NCBI GenBank assembly: GCA_009602725.1 | Contig: WELB01000018.1 | Span: forward strand, 13,749 to 64,570 | Direction of reading: 5' to 3' | Source: Spirogloea muscicola | Taxonomy: Eukaryota; Streptophyta; Zygnematophyceae; Spirogloeales; Spirogloeaceae | Length of the DNA: 50,822 nt | Shown here: piece by piece, positions 20,696 through 31,482 of the stretch | Layout: each line of letters opens with the position of its first letter | Position numbering within the stretch: the first letter of the stretch is position 1 | Program-made: the position numbers and the translations under genes | The notes under the pieces: generated by a model | What the model saw: only the letters and a program-made list of their open reading frames with translations | Database searches by the model: none | What the model was told of the DNA's origin: nothing

Positions 20696-21247
20696 ACTCT
20701 CTTTACACTTACCTTAGCCACCTTAGCGTCGCCGCGGCGCTTCCGGCGTCCACCCAGCCCTGCCGGAGGCCCCAGGAGCTCCCCCGCGGCGTCGCAGCCG
20801 TCGCGTCGCACCCGCGCTGCCTCCGCCGAAAGCGTTCTGGAGGCCGCGGCGATGGGCGCCGCCGTTCCGGAGCCGCCGCCGCCGCGGCGGGGCCGGCACG
20901 CGCTCGTTGACGTCCGCACGACGCGCTCGGGCATGGAGTATTCCGTGCACAGTAATGCATCCGCTGCCACGACCCCGCCGCCGCCGCCAGCCCGCCTCAG
21001 CTGGGCGCTGCCTTCGGAGCCCCCAGGGTAGCCCTGGGTGCGCCTTCTCCCAGGCGCAGTCGCCGATTGCCAGCGTTCTGAACCCTTAGCGGAGCTCGTC
21101 GATCATCGCATGCATAGAGAAGAGGACCTCGCTAGCAACACCGCGCCGCCACTGGGACGAGCTCGCGTCAGCGAGGCCACTGGGCCAGCTGCTGAAGGAC
21201 GTCTTGACTGGCGACATGAATCTGGGCGCCTGCAATATGGTGTGCAG

Positions 21248-22087
21248 GCTGCCCCGAGCATTACAAGCGCGAGCTGGCGGCCATGTTCCCGGGCCAGGAC
21301 CTCGGCGACGTCGTGATCGTGCCGACTTGCCAGAGGGCCGCCATGGAGCTGGTCAGATTTGGCGACGAGGTAGAGGCCGAGAAGGACCGCCTGCTTGAGG
21401 TGGTGAGCCAGCCCGCCACGCTCCTCCACTGTCGCGTCGCCCTGCGCAGGCGTCACTCTTTGAGCTGATATTTGCATCGAGCGACATCACAGCTTCTAAG
21501 GAGACCCCAGAAGTCGGCGTACAGCTAAGCTGTTCTCCTGTCGAGGCTCTTCACGAGTGGTCTCCCTGTGCTTGCAATGCAGTTCATGGCCTGGGCGCAG
21601 GCTGTCCACAAGGAGGCCTCCTCGCTCGGCTACTTTTGTGACTACATCGACCCCTGCTCCGGTCTCCCTGTGAGCGGCCACTTTTTGGGCCTAGCAGGCT
21701 TGCAGTGCTGAGCAGACCCTGCTGCTAGCAACGTCTGAGTGATCTACAGCTCGCGCTAGACCTCTGGCCCCCGCTGTCAAGTCTGGCTTCCTTTTCATTG
21801 ATTCGTGCACAGCTGATCGTGCCAAGGGATCTCTGTTACCGCATAGTACTGATACTGATCTGCTCCCCTCTGTCAACATTTCTGTACAGATGGTACACAG
21901 GGGCACCAGTACTGTGTATAGTGAAGTCGACGCCCTCCAATTCTTCCTTGGCTACTCCTGCCAGAATGCCGGTTGCTGCAAAGTTGTCCTCCACCCTAAG
22001 TGGGGCTCTGCTGTATACCCGGCGACTCTTCTTACAAATGCTCCACCTGCTCTCTTGTTGAACCTCATTGCAAAAGTAGACCAATAG
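21248..22087 (+). CDS. MMADHC: MMADHC / CblD-like cobalamin trafficking protein (5' exons unresolved)
   Basis: Three exons are secure: 21248-21402, 21583-21669 and 21890-22087, in phase. They encode CPEHYKRELAAMFPG, then EVEAEKDRLLEV joined to FMAWAQAVHKEASSLGYFCD and YIDPCSGLP, then YSEVDALQFFLGY, NAGCCKVVLHPKWGS and TLLTNAPP. These align block for block with the C-terminal domain of animal MMADHC (CPELL, EVEIERE, FIDPSSGL, LGCCKV, LWGT, IFTNA). In animals this protein takes cobalamin from MMACHC and routes it to methionine synthase or methylmalonyl-CoA mutase. The paired Cys in GCCKV is retained; one of them is reported to contact the cobalt. Upstream exons are uncertain: a candidate first exon starts at ATG 20851 (MGAAVPEPPPPRRGR...) and another frame covers about 21040-21201, whose phase-1 donor would leave a 46-base intron. 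About 500 bases upstream therefore probably belong to this gene. Confidence 0.8.
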
Positions 22088-22508
22088 CCCAAGTACACGT
22101 CATTAGTCTCTTGATTCTTTCGTAAACTCTGGTAATGTCCTGGCCTGCCGAAAGCAGCCTCGATGTTGCTGATCACCTCTGCTTATAGAAGCCTTGTGTG
22201 CATGTCAGAACTTGGCCCTTGCTTATCTGTGCACGAGGCTGCGGATCAGCAGAGGCTGGTCTTGCAGATTCTCATGCACAAATATTGCTCGGTGATGAAT
22301 GATGCAATTTCGTAGGCAATTATCTGCATAAGCGGTACATCCAGAAGCACGAAGCAATCTGTTCACAGAGCCCTGCATGGCGGGCACCTGTGGCACAACT
22401 GATTCCATCTGTGTCCACTCTCACTGAATGGTCCAGAGTCTATTGAAGAATTGTTCCCATGCTCTTTGCCATGACCACTTCATTGTCTATCTCTCTCATA
22501 ATTGCTTT
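22088..22508. other. Convergent 3' intergenic region
   Basis: This lies between the MMADHC stop (plus) and the stop of the ABC ATPase gene (minus). It is AT-richer than the exons and has no gene. It presumably holds both 3' UTRs. Confidence 0.55.
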
Positions 22509-24400
22509 TCATAGACGTGGGAAGCTCTCTCCAAGGTAATGCATCCTCACAAATGGGTCGCCATAGAGAGCGTCTGGTGTTCCTGCCGCCATGACTTTAC
22601 CTTGGTATATCATGTATGCTCTGTCACAGATCCTCAGTGTCTCATTCACCTGAAAGATCACATCAATGGTGATCAGAAACTCTGAAGGTGAAGAGCTGCA
22701 CATCAGGTCAGCCATTGGCTCAGTCTCCGCAGTGGTCTGGCATTGTTTTACATTGTGGTCAATGATGAGGATGCCAATGTTAATCTCATCCCGGAGGTTT
22801 CTAAGAAGCCCTTGAATCTCTGAGACTCCTATGGGATCCACCTGAATGAACATTGGAAAAGTGAAACTCAGGCGACTCCTTGGCAATGTTTACTTGCAGA
22901 TGATAGCTTGGAGCTTTTAAGTCAAGGCTTGTTCCCAATGACTAACATATGATTAAGTAATATTAACTCACAGTACCATTAGCTGAGTCTGGCGGAGCTT
23001 TCTTACAGCAACTCTCCGAGAAGAGAAAGAGGAGCAGGAGCCTCTTGACAGATGCTACCATCATGCGTGTAAGCCATACGAACAAGAAGAGACCAACTTA
23101 CCCCAGCAAAGGGCTCGTCAACTAGCAGGATCCGTGGAGGCTTCCCGCTGCAATTCACAGCTAGGGCCCTTGCGAGCTCCTGCAAAAGCAGGCATAGAGC
23201 AATCATATGGAGCATGTCATGCGGATGACCACAAGTGAAGTATCAAGATGGGTACTAAAGAGCACCTGCAGTCGGGCTAGAAGTAAGGGTGCCTGACACT
23301 TGCGGAGATCAGGTTGCAACTCACAGTACGCCTGCGCTCGCCACCGGAGAGCTCCCTTCCCAATGTGTCCTTGACATGCTCCAGCCGGAATGCTTGCAGC
23401 AGTTCCTGTTCAGCAGCAAGATAGGAGCTACTTTATCATGACAGGAATCATAGATAGCCCATACAATTGCCTCACAGTCTCCATCTTCCATGGAGATGAT
23501 TACCCTCTTCTGAGCAAGGATGATATCTGTTTTTTCCTGCAGAGTGACGCTGTTACTATTACGATTGCTTGCTGAGCTCAATCTGCAAGGAGGTAATATT
23601 GCAGTGTCGTAGGTGTAGACACTATAAATCTACATCCGCCTCTATCATCGCAAGCAAGCAAGTGACCAAGTATAACCTGCAGCCTAGAAGCGCAAGCATC
23701 TCTAGATAGGCCACTCTCTTGCAGCACAAGGAGGATGTTGTCATGGACACTGAGTCCCTTGAAAATACTTGGCTCCTGCAGTTGTCATCTGACAACCAGC
23801 CATGAGTTTCGCACAAGATGGGCACAAGTCAATAGACAACTTGTGGATGATACTTTTCAGAGCCTTACTCGCTTAAGACATGTGCATAAGTGAGCCACAT
23901 TCCTGCATTTAGCAATCAGCATGCCTGACCACTGTCCTGACTAAAACGAGATCTCCCCGTGCAGCTACAAAGCTGTGCTTGTGCAGGGGGGTGACTGACA
24001 AGCTCAGCTCAGGCAGACGAAGGACCTGAGTCAGGTACCCGATTCCGAGTCGAGCACGGCTCTCGAGGGGCAGCTGGGTGATGTCTTCCGCGCCCAGTCG
24101 GACGCCTCCATCAGTCGGAACTTCCTGGCCCACCATCATGGCGAACACCGTGCTCTTGCCCGCGCCATTGGGGCCCAGCAGACCTACCTGCAGCGCAACC
24201 CAGTAGCAAGCAAGCCCCTGGCAGCCAGTCAGCATCTAACTGGTGCCAGAATGGTGGACGTCAGGGCGTCAAGAAGAGCGCCAGAGACTAGAGCTCACCA
24301 CTTCGCCCTGGCGTACGGTGATGCTTACGTTGTCCACCACGGTCCGCTTCCCAAAGGCCTTCCGGACTTGCTCGAGCTGGAGGCAGAGGCCCTCCTCTGG
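22509..24400 (-). CDS. LptB-like ABC transporter ATPase, cyanobacterial type (5' exon unresolved)
   Basis: Eight exons (minus: 24400-24299, 24187-24026, 23775-23677, 23536-23504, 23405-23325, 23179-23102, 22841-22752, 22649-22509) give 261 codons plus stop. Every exon is a multiple of three, so all introns are phase 0. The protein has a complete ABC ATPase set: Walker [11 protein letters not shown]-loop YLTQEPS, signature LSGGERRR, Walker [15 protein letters not shown]-loop IIDHN, and the terminal [19 protein letters not shown]...YLGESF. LITDHNV-type wording, RRTELARAL and [13 protein letters not shown] are characteristic of LptB, which powers lipopolysaccharide export in bacteria; cyanobacteria and plastid lineages keep a homologue. 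A plastid location is likely but not shown: the 5' exon is unresolved. Three frames between 24450 and 24990 are Ser/Arg/Ala-rich and could be a transit peptide, for example that starting at ATG 24902 (MSSVGSSAELLQ). The Q-loop exon ends at a weak donor (GTCCTT). Confidence 0.88.
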
Positions 24401-25014
24401 CTGCAGAAACGCAGAGGAGTAATCAAAGCGTCAGCATTGCTGCGTCACTTTCACTGCCCATTTACTGCAGAAGCAGGCCATGGCGGCACTGCCACTAAGG
24501 GCCTCAAGAGAAAGGCTGATGGCTGGTGCTGATTCTCGGAGTTGCAACACCGGGCAACTCGCCGGTGTCTCTGGTGAGTGCTGGGCCGCAGTCGCACGGA
24601 ACTTCCGACGCTGCCAAGGTCTTCCGCCGCCAGCTGCCGGTAGCGCGTGTTGGCCAAGCAGCCCGCGACCGCCGCACAGACGTTCACTGGGTTGGCTGAT
24701 GCACGGGGCAAGCCCGCTTGCCCGCCCTCTGACACTGAGCGCTGGCCAGCCACACGCCACGCCAGCGTGCATGCCGCTTTCGCCCACAAGAGCTCCGCGA
24801 GGCCAGCTGCAGCTGCCACTCTTTGCTTCTGATTGCCGACGTCTGTGTCGACTGCCGCAGCAGAGACTGCAGCAGCTCCGCTGAAGAGCCCACTGAACTC
24901 ATCTTGCAGCACTACTGACCAGCCTCCGGTCGCCAAGATGCCGGCCCCGCGCGACGAGCCTGCAGCCAGTGGGCTGCAGTGCCATCGGAGGGCAATGAAT
25001 GCGGCTGCTGATAT
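24401..25014 (-). promoter_or_regulatory. 5' region of the ABC ATPase gene, probable transit-peptide exon
   Basis: Open frames on the minus strand here are rich in Ser, Ala and Arg. One frame (24936-24451) reaches a donor (GTAAAT near 24458) in phase 0 with the next exon, but it begins at TTG and has no ATG. ATG codons occur at 24902 and 24984 in other frames and would need a further intron. I cannot choose. Confidence 0.4.
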
Positions 25015-25080
25015 TAAGAAGAAGGCGCGCGGTGCGCATGAAATTGAAAGAGCGGCTAAGGAGAGGAGTGCAGGCTGAGT
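25015..25080 (-). mobile_element. LINE tail fragment, antisense
   Basis: GAAGGCGCGCGGTGCGCATG followed by AAATTGAAAGAGCGGC matches the terminal part of the LINE family tail, reverse orientation. It is cut after about 50 bases. Confidence 0.7.
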
Positions 25081-25712
25081 GGCGGTCCACAGGAGGGCCA
25101 GCTAGTGATTGTAACGTGAAGAGCTCCTGAAGTTCTTGCCCCTTGCAGTATGCTGCCGCCAGCAGCCAGTGGGGCATGCCATCAGTAGAAGGCCTGACGG
25201 TCTGAAGGAGTAGGGCAAGCGCGAATGCAGGTTATGTGGCAGGTGAAGCAGCTTTGCAGAAACGGCGTTGACTCGCTACGGAAACAAATAAGTTTGCAGA
25301 GGAGGCACAAGAGCTCAAGCAAGTCCTGCTTGACAAGCCTCGAGCACAGGGTGGAGTCGAGGACTGGCAATATTTGCATGCAGTGGAGCTGCCTGTTGAT
25401 GCCCTCCATTGAGCTCATACAAGACAACCAAAGTGTAGTCTCAAGCCCTTAGCCGAATGATCTATACATCCAGTAGTAGAGGCTAGTTCACCACGCACGA
25501 CGTGGAAGACGGTAATTGTTATGCATTGATCTCGTATTACGTGTTGGTTCAGACTAGGTCTTGGGAGTGATTCAGGTCTTCGACCTGACATACGACAAAA
25601 TCTAAGAGCGCATACGGCTTATACATGCTGCAAAGGTAGCATAATGGTTGTCGAGATCTAGGACAGTGCTTATGTGTAAAAAGTAAACAACTAGTGAGCC
25701 AAAGAAAAAATG
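25081..25712. other. Intergenic region between the ABC ATPase and CDC123 genes
   Basis: Only short open frames are present, with no recognisable motif. Both flanking genes are on the minus strand, so the left part is promoter of the ABC gene and the right part 3' UTR of CDC123. Confidence 0.5.
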
Positions 25713-28170
25713 TTACCCATTTTCTTGCAACCGCGCCTCTCGGTCAGCATGCTGAATGAAGTCATCGAGCGGGCTGCCGGGACCAAAGTTCACAAGATCT
25801 CGTGGGACGCCACTAGCGAGGCGCATACTTGGCTGCACGCCAGTATAGGACTCCACTACTCTTAGCTCAATGTCAACAACGTCGATGCGTGAAGTCCAAT
25901 CATTGGCAGACTCTTCAAGACCTACTGCATGCGATCCTACTTGCTCCAACTGTGGTGCAACGTGCAAAGAAATTGTGCCGAGTTGCTGTCGCACAGCATC
26001 TGCTTGCTCAGTGCCCTCCTTGCCACCCAGCCCAACATCTTGAGAAATGTGCACGCCATTGGCTTGTCCACTTTCAAGAGAGCTCCTAGTGTCCTTCATA
26101 CGCCCATCTGCCTGCATGGCGAGGTCGTTGAGCTCCTCCCAGGTGTACAGAAGCGGCAGCGTGACTCCTCCATAAGTATTGAAGTCCACAAGCTTCACTT
26201 GCTCATTCCTTGTGACATATACATCAAAAACATCTGTAGCAGAGGAAGAAAAAGGTATGACTTCCATCAGCAACATGCAGTAGGTCCGCTATATATGTGT
26301 CCACCCTTGTAAATGCTTGAATGCAGGGTGGAGTCAGTCAGAAATAATCATTGCGTGCAAAGTTTAATGAGACTACTCACAGCTCTTGCATGCAAATTTA
26401 TCCTTGATGTGTTTCTCAAAGAACTGTAGAAGATTTGCTCTCAGCGTCTCCCTCTTTTGTAAGAGCACAGGATAGTGGCTTGCCACGTCCCTCTGACATA
26501 CGCCTGTCACATGTCCATGACCAGCTAAGCTATTACTCGAGCCAAAAGCTTCATCTGGTGAGGAGAAAGACCATGCTACCCTAGGCATCCAAGCCTTCGT
26601 GAAAGAAGTGCAACACGTGCAGCAGCAGCCAATAAAGATTGGGCCATGGGGCCATACAGAGGAGCACGGACGAGAAGATGGCTTTACCTAGAAGGTGGTG
26701 ATCTTGCACAAAGCACCTGAACTCCATCCCCGGGTGCAAGTCGTACCACTTGCGTAGAACAAGAACAACCTCATCTGGCCTTTCTCTTGAAGCATCCTCG
26801 CAGGCCTCAAATCTACCAAACACCTCGATTCTTGGCTCAATCAGTATGTTGGAGGACAAGAGAACCACTTGCTTGCTGTCTTCTTAAGATTGAGAAATGT
26901 ATTCTGAAGCGCTTTCATAAGCATCTAAGTAAATAATATCATGGAGCAACTTGTAGGCAAGTCATCGAAGGATTTCTGCCTTCATCAGTTTTGACAGCCT
27001 GATATGCTAAGACTGAAGTCCTGAATATAAGTTAGAGATGTACAAAAACTCACGCATGACAAAGGTCGTGCACAAGGGTATCTGAGCTTTTTAGTAAAAG
27101 AATAACTTCGTCAGGATTTGTGCACTTTAAGCTTCCTGAGGGGCTAATCCATGTGGTGTCCTGAAATAGCAGTTCATTACAACAATGGCCTGTCATTTGC
27201 ACGCGACATGACATGACCATCTCTTGTAACGGTTTCTGTTGACTGTTGTACTTGTTGCTGCTGGACATCCTGAGTATAGAAGTTGGAGCTACCATGCATG
27301 AGATTTTGATTGTGAATGAATCTGAATGAGTACGATATTGAATGATTGATTGAGATGTGGATGTTTGAGATCAACCTCTACGGTTGGGAAAGAACCCTAT
27401 ATGAATGACTGCTTGCTTAGGTCTGATGGTTACCTTTGGGCAACTCCAGTTCAACTTTGGAACAACTGCTCCCCCCAAGCGATGGATTGCTGCCCGCAAT
27501 TGATCACACAGATCAGCAAAGATTGGTACCTGGAAGCCTGAGTAAGCAAGAGTGAGGAGCTGTTCCTCATTCAGTGCTCAAGGCTTCTTATTAGTGCATG
27601 CCCAGTCACTTAGGCATGAGCACAAAAAGTCCAACATCAATCCAGCACACCTCGAAAGATGTGTGAGTAGGTATCTGAGGGACTACTGCTGCACTTGATT
27701 ACGCAATCTCATCTGTTGGCCCTATTTTCTGGCAGAAGCAAACACACCTCCGGCTCAGCCGATGTGTCCTCCTCATCGCGCAGAACCTTGTAGTCATCTG
27801 TGTGAGCCTCCCACTGCTCCTGTCTTGGCTTGCTGGGGATCTGCTCTGAGAATTGTGGACCACTAGGAAGAAAATCAAATCCTTGGCATGGAAGTCAAGG
27901 ATAACAATGATAGACAACATTCATACTTCCAGCAGCACATGGAGATGCAAGAGTTGCATCGGCGTACTCTGGTGCATCATGCAAAAGGCTCCAGCCAACG
28001 GTCTGGCAGGCACTTACAGCCTCGCTATGGCCTGGGAGGAAGACGCCGTCCTCAAGCAGGTAGCTTACAAACGCCTCGGGCAGCGAGACGATCTCGCTGC
28101 GGAACGACAAGCTGCGAAAGCTGGGATACCAATTCTGAAACTGGCATTGCAGCACCTCCTCCTCGCGCAT
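25713..28170 (-). CDS. CDC123: Cell division cycle protein 123 (CDC123/D123), eIF2 assembly chaperone
   Basis: Seven exons (minus: 28170-28018, 27840-27748, 27529-27434, 27160-27054, 26812-26688, 26503-26381, 26233-25713) join in phase to 405 codons plus stop, starting at an ATG. CDC123 binds eIF2 gamma and promotes assembly of the eIF2 trimer; it has an ATP-grasp fold. Family blocks appear in order: CQFQNWYPSFRSLSF, LPEAFVSYLLEDGVFLP, VVPKLNWSCPK, DTTWISPSGSLKC, PDEVILLLKSSD, VVLVLRKWYDLHPGMEFRCF, VCQRDVASHYPVLL, VFDVYV, KLVDFNTYGG (Asp and Asn, about residues 249 and 251, expected ATP/Mg ligands), LLYTWEEL, ELRVVES and SGVPRDLVNF. The human protein is about 336 residues; the extra length is a Gln/Ser/Gly/Glu-rich insertion of roughly 60 residues between LLYTWEEL and IELRVVES, all within the last exon. 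Confidence 0.93.
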
Positions 28171-28930
28171 CCTGGCCGGCTATGGGAGGCACAGCTCTGC
28201 CTGGGGCCTCCACGGGCTGCTCAGCCAGAGCTTTTGAGCTTTTGGAGGCACGCGGCACTGAGAACGCTGCGTCTTCTTGTCCTCCGGGGCCTATCAGCGC
28301 GGCTGCGTAGCACCGTCGGTCGTGCCGTGAGGTCGGACCCGGGGCTGCACCACGACGCGGGTGCTCGCGCCCCCTTGGAGCGGAGGACGAGGCTGGGGCA
28401 GAGGGCGAGCAGTACGCATGGTGAAAATAGAAGAACGCTCTTTCACAGATGGCGGGGGCTGTGAAAGAAAGGGCCTCGCCCATTGAGGATAGGGGCTGGA
28501 CAAGCCAGCCCAAAAAAGAATGAACAAAGAACGAGAAGGGGGCCAGAGGAAGCCAGAGGAAGCGCTAAGAAACCAAAGCACACAAAGAAAGAAAGCAGCT
28601 ACAAATCACTCAGTAACCTGTGAAAGCCAGCCCGAGAAGACTCAGACGAGAAGGCCAAGCAGAACCAGTCCCCTATACAAGCAGACCATGCCGTGGAATA
28701 AGAGCGAAAGCTAGGTACTCAAGCGTTCGTTGCTATGGTACACGAGACAGCTAGGTGCTCACGTATAAGTGCAGATAGACTTACCACGCCCCACCTATGT
28801 GTAGGTGGGCGTCCATGACGACGGTTGCTAGAAGTACTTATTCACAAAAGCTTGACCCTCCTCCGTTAGTGCGTGCCCGGTGCACGGTCCAAAGTAAAAG
28901 TAGTGCAGAGGACAAACCGAACTGGACGAC
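28171..28930 (-). mobile_element. LINE 3' UTR piece, antisense, upstream of CDC123
   Basis: At 28466-28520 the plus strand reads GGGCCTCGCCCATTGAGGAT, then GGGGCTGGACAAGCCAGCCC, then AAAAAAGAATGAACAAAG. This is the antisense 3' UTR with its hairpin. The next 120 bases (28530-28640) match the rest of the 3' UTR, and the antisense ORF end is lost. The remaining DNA to 28930 has no gene. The CDC123 promoter must lie left of about 28400 or include this element. Confidence 0.65.
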
Positions 28931-30440
28931 ATGCAACTATCGCTGGCCATGTTGACCAGGGCCATTGGGCAGCGGCCCCAGTACCTGACGCGGGCCACTC
29001 CGCCGTCCCCTGGGGCGTTGGCAGCGTATGCAGATTTCGATGCAAGCATGGTGGCGAGCTTGGCGGCCCTGGTCCGCCACCAGGGCTTCCTCCAGTCGCC
29101 AGCAGCTATCCACCAGGCGGCGCTACCCCTCAGCCACGGTGGTCTCGGCCTGCGCCCGCTCGCTCGTTCTTGCCGGGCGGCGTACCTCGGCAGCTGGGCG
29201 CAGACTGCCGCCTCCGTGGCCCAGCGCTTCTTGGTCCACGGCCGGCGGGCACTGGAGCAGGCGGTGGCGGAGGTCGACATGGGCCCGCTGCCGTTCCAGG
29301 TGTCGCTTCGCTCCGCCCACCAGGAGCTGCTCGCGGCGCACCCGGACCTGGCCGGCCAGGCGGTATCCTTTGCGCACCTCGCGCACACCGCCGACTTGCG
29401 CGTCCAAGCGCGCATCGCGGCAGTGGTCGACAAGGCCGCCTACACCACCGCCGTGCTCCAGCTCCCCGAGGCCGACTTGCGCGGGCGCGCGAGACTCCAC
29501 TCGGCCTCTTCCCCGGGGGCTGCGGCGTGGCTCCAGGCCCTCCCCCTCTACGACGCCCTCACCCTCCCGGACGAGGTATTCCGAAGTGCCGTCCACCGGC
29601 TCCTGGGCCTACTGCCGCCATGTCTCCAGGGTGTGCGTCAATGTGAGTGTGGCGAGCGCGGGACCGAGCCTGGAGAGCTGGCTGCTCATGTTCTGCGCTG
29701 TTCCCACGGCGGAGAGCGGACAGCGGCCCACGACCGCCTCCGCGACGTAATGCATGGCATCCTGTTGGAGGCTGGTTTCTCCGTGGCAGCAGAGCACTCC
29801 GGAATCATGCCAATCCAGCACAGGGCCGACGGTCTCCATGCCAGGCGTGTAGACCTGGTGGCCACCCGACAGGCCGGCGGGCCACGTCTTCTCCTGGACG
29901 TGGTGACTACTGATGCCTATGACCGCTCACACCCAGCCAAATGTGCCACCACGGCTGGGTATGCGGTCGCCTGCGCTGCTCGGGCCAAAGAGCTGAAGTA
30001 CGCGGATCATCCGCGGGAAGACGAGTTCTTCCCGTTGGCCATCGACACACATGGGGCGCTGGGCGCTCGGTGGCTCGAGCTGCTCACCCAGCTCGCCCGC
30101 CACACCATCGCCCGGCGCTTCCATGGGGAGCCGGTTGACTTCCCTGCAGCCGGGTCGCTGGCGCAAGTGTATCGAATGCGCCTGGCCGTCTCGCTGCAGA
30201 GGTCCATGGCCCGGGCGCTGCACCTTCGTGCCGGCAGAGCCCTCGCTGCTGCCTCTGGCTCTGGCCAGGGGACCCACTTCCAGGAGCCCAGCATCTCTGA
30301 TCTGCGGCTGCTTAGCAGGGGTTACTGAGTGTCTCGTAGCAGCTTTGTTTCTGTTACTTAGCGCTTCCCCTGGCCCCCTTCTCGTACTCTGTTCATTCTT
30401 TTTCGGGCTGGTTGTTCCAGCCCCTATTCTCAATGGGCGA
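28931..30440 (+). mobile_element. LINE C-terminal ORF (465 codons, intact) with zinc knuckle and restriction-like endonuclease, plus 3' UTR
   Basis: The ORF 28931-30328 has no stop or frameshift. It corresponds to the C-terminal part of a non-LTR retrotransposon polyprotein: the region after the reverse transcriptase (SHGGLGLRPLA, typical of the post-RT helices), a knuckle CECGERG...HVLRC (residues about 248-268), and a PD-(D/E)xK-like nuclease with RRVDLVA, LLLDVVTTDAY and ARAKELKYADH. After this come PLAIDTHGALGARWLELL and LHLRAGRALAAAS. The end is LRLLSRGY. The reverse transcriptase itself is missing, so the copy is 5'-truncated near 28930. The 3' UTR hairpin GGGCTGGTTGTTCCAGCCC lies at 30405-30423. 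This domain order (C-terminal knuckle then nuclease) is that of RLE-type elements. It is the youngest-looking copy in the window. Confidence 0.88.
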
Positions 30441-30648
30441 GCACTTTCTTCAAACCGAAGCCCTAGGCTAAGAAAGTGCGCGTCTATAGAGAAGCGGGGC
30501 TGGCAGAGGCCAGTAAGGAAAGAATGGACAGAATAGGCTAAGGGGCTAAAATAGAAGCAGCTCATTAAAAAGGGCGAGATATGTGAAAAGCCATCCCACT
30601 AAGAAGGACAAGGTCAAGAAGAGCAGGCAAACGTGAAGATCACCAAGG
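30441..30648 (-). mobile_element. LINE 3' UTR piece, antisense
   Basis: The plus strand has AAACCGAAGCCCTAGGCTAAG, then AGAAGCGGGGCTGGCAGAGGCC and AGTAAGGAAAGAATGGACAG, resembling the antisense 3' UTR with a damaged hairpin. It separates two sense copies. Confidence 0.5.
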
Positions 30649-31135
30649 GTGCCTGCTCACTGCAAGGCGGCCAAGCACGCTGACCACCCGGCTGGGGACG
30701 AGTTCGTATCCCTGGCCGTGGATGTACACGGGGCTCTCGGGTCACAGTGGCTCGACCTGCTGGCCAAGCTTGCGCGGCGCGCTGTGTCCGGCAGGCAAGG
30801 TGAGCCGGCTAACTTCAACGCCGCTGGCTCATGGGCCCAGGTCTATCGCATGCATTTGTCAGTCTCCCTCCAGCTGTCCATGGCACCGGCCTTGCATCTG
30901 CGTGCTGGCCGGGCTCTCGCTGCAGCCTCCGGCTTTCGCCAGGGCGATTGTTTTCCGACAGCTAGTCTGTCAGATTTGAGGCTCCTCACTCGTCGCTACG
31001 GAGTGGTCCATCCTCCACCCATTCTGACATAGCGCTTCAGGCCCCTCCGTCATTTAGCCCCTTCGAGACTTTGTCAATTCTTTCGGGCTGGCTTTTCAAA
31101 GCCCTTGCCCTCATTGAGAGAGCCACTTCTTCTGC
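30649..31135 (+). mobile_element. LINE 3' end, subfamily A
   Basis: The frame 30649-31032 gives AAKHADHPAGDEFVSLAVD, HGALGSQWLDLLAKLARR, FNAAGSWAQVYRMHLSVS and LSDLRLLTRRYG, so the terminal stop is replaced by a longer end. The 3' UTR with CGGGCTGGCTTTTCAAAGCCC follows at about 31084-31104. The copy is truncated at its 5' end just before the KHADHP block. Confidence 0.85.
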
Positions 31136-31229
31136 TCAGTAAAAGCTTAGTCAGGAAGTCAGCTAGTCAGCTAAGTCAACCAGAGAGAAAGCGCAGCCGA
31201 AGGGCGTCCATTCACCAGCTTGCGGTCAC

Positions 31230-31480
31230 CCAACGCTAATGCCAGCAAGGTGAGCAGCCCAGCTTCAATGCCACTGGCTCGCCTGCTCAGGTGTTCTCTA
31301 AGTGCCTAGCAGGCTCAATTCAGCCTACCCTGGCTTATGCTGTCTACAAGCTACTAGAGTTGCGGCTGCTGACTAAGGTCAAGAGCACCCATTCGTTGCA
31401 GCCACTTGCATATGCTACTTGGCCCCTGTGGACCTTGTCGTTTTCTTTGTGGGCTGCCCCATGATGATGATGTGGCAAAT
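31230..31480 (+). mobile_element. LINE 3' end, strongly decayed
   Basis: The sequence keeps the register of the ORF terminus (GCCAGCAAGGTGAGCAGCCC, CTTCAATGCCACTGGCTCG, then TTGCGGCTGCTGACTAAGG) but carries several stops and frameshifts. A 3' UTR-like piece with TCTTTGTGGGCTGCCCCAT follows at 31443-31462. Confidence 0.6.
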
Positions 31481-31482
31481 TT

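Noticed and set aside
29123-29750. Long ORFs on the minus strand and in a second plus frame over the LINE
   Set aside because: They are composition shadows of the GC-rich LINE ORF, whose frame is confirmed by homologous copies.
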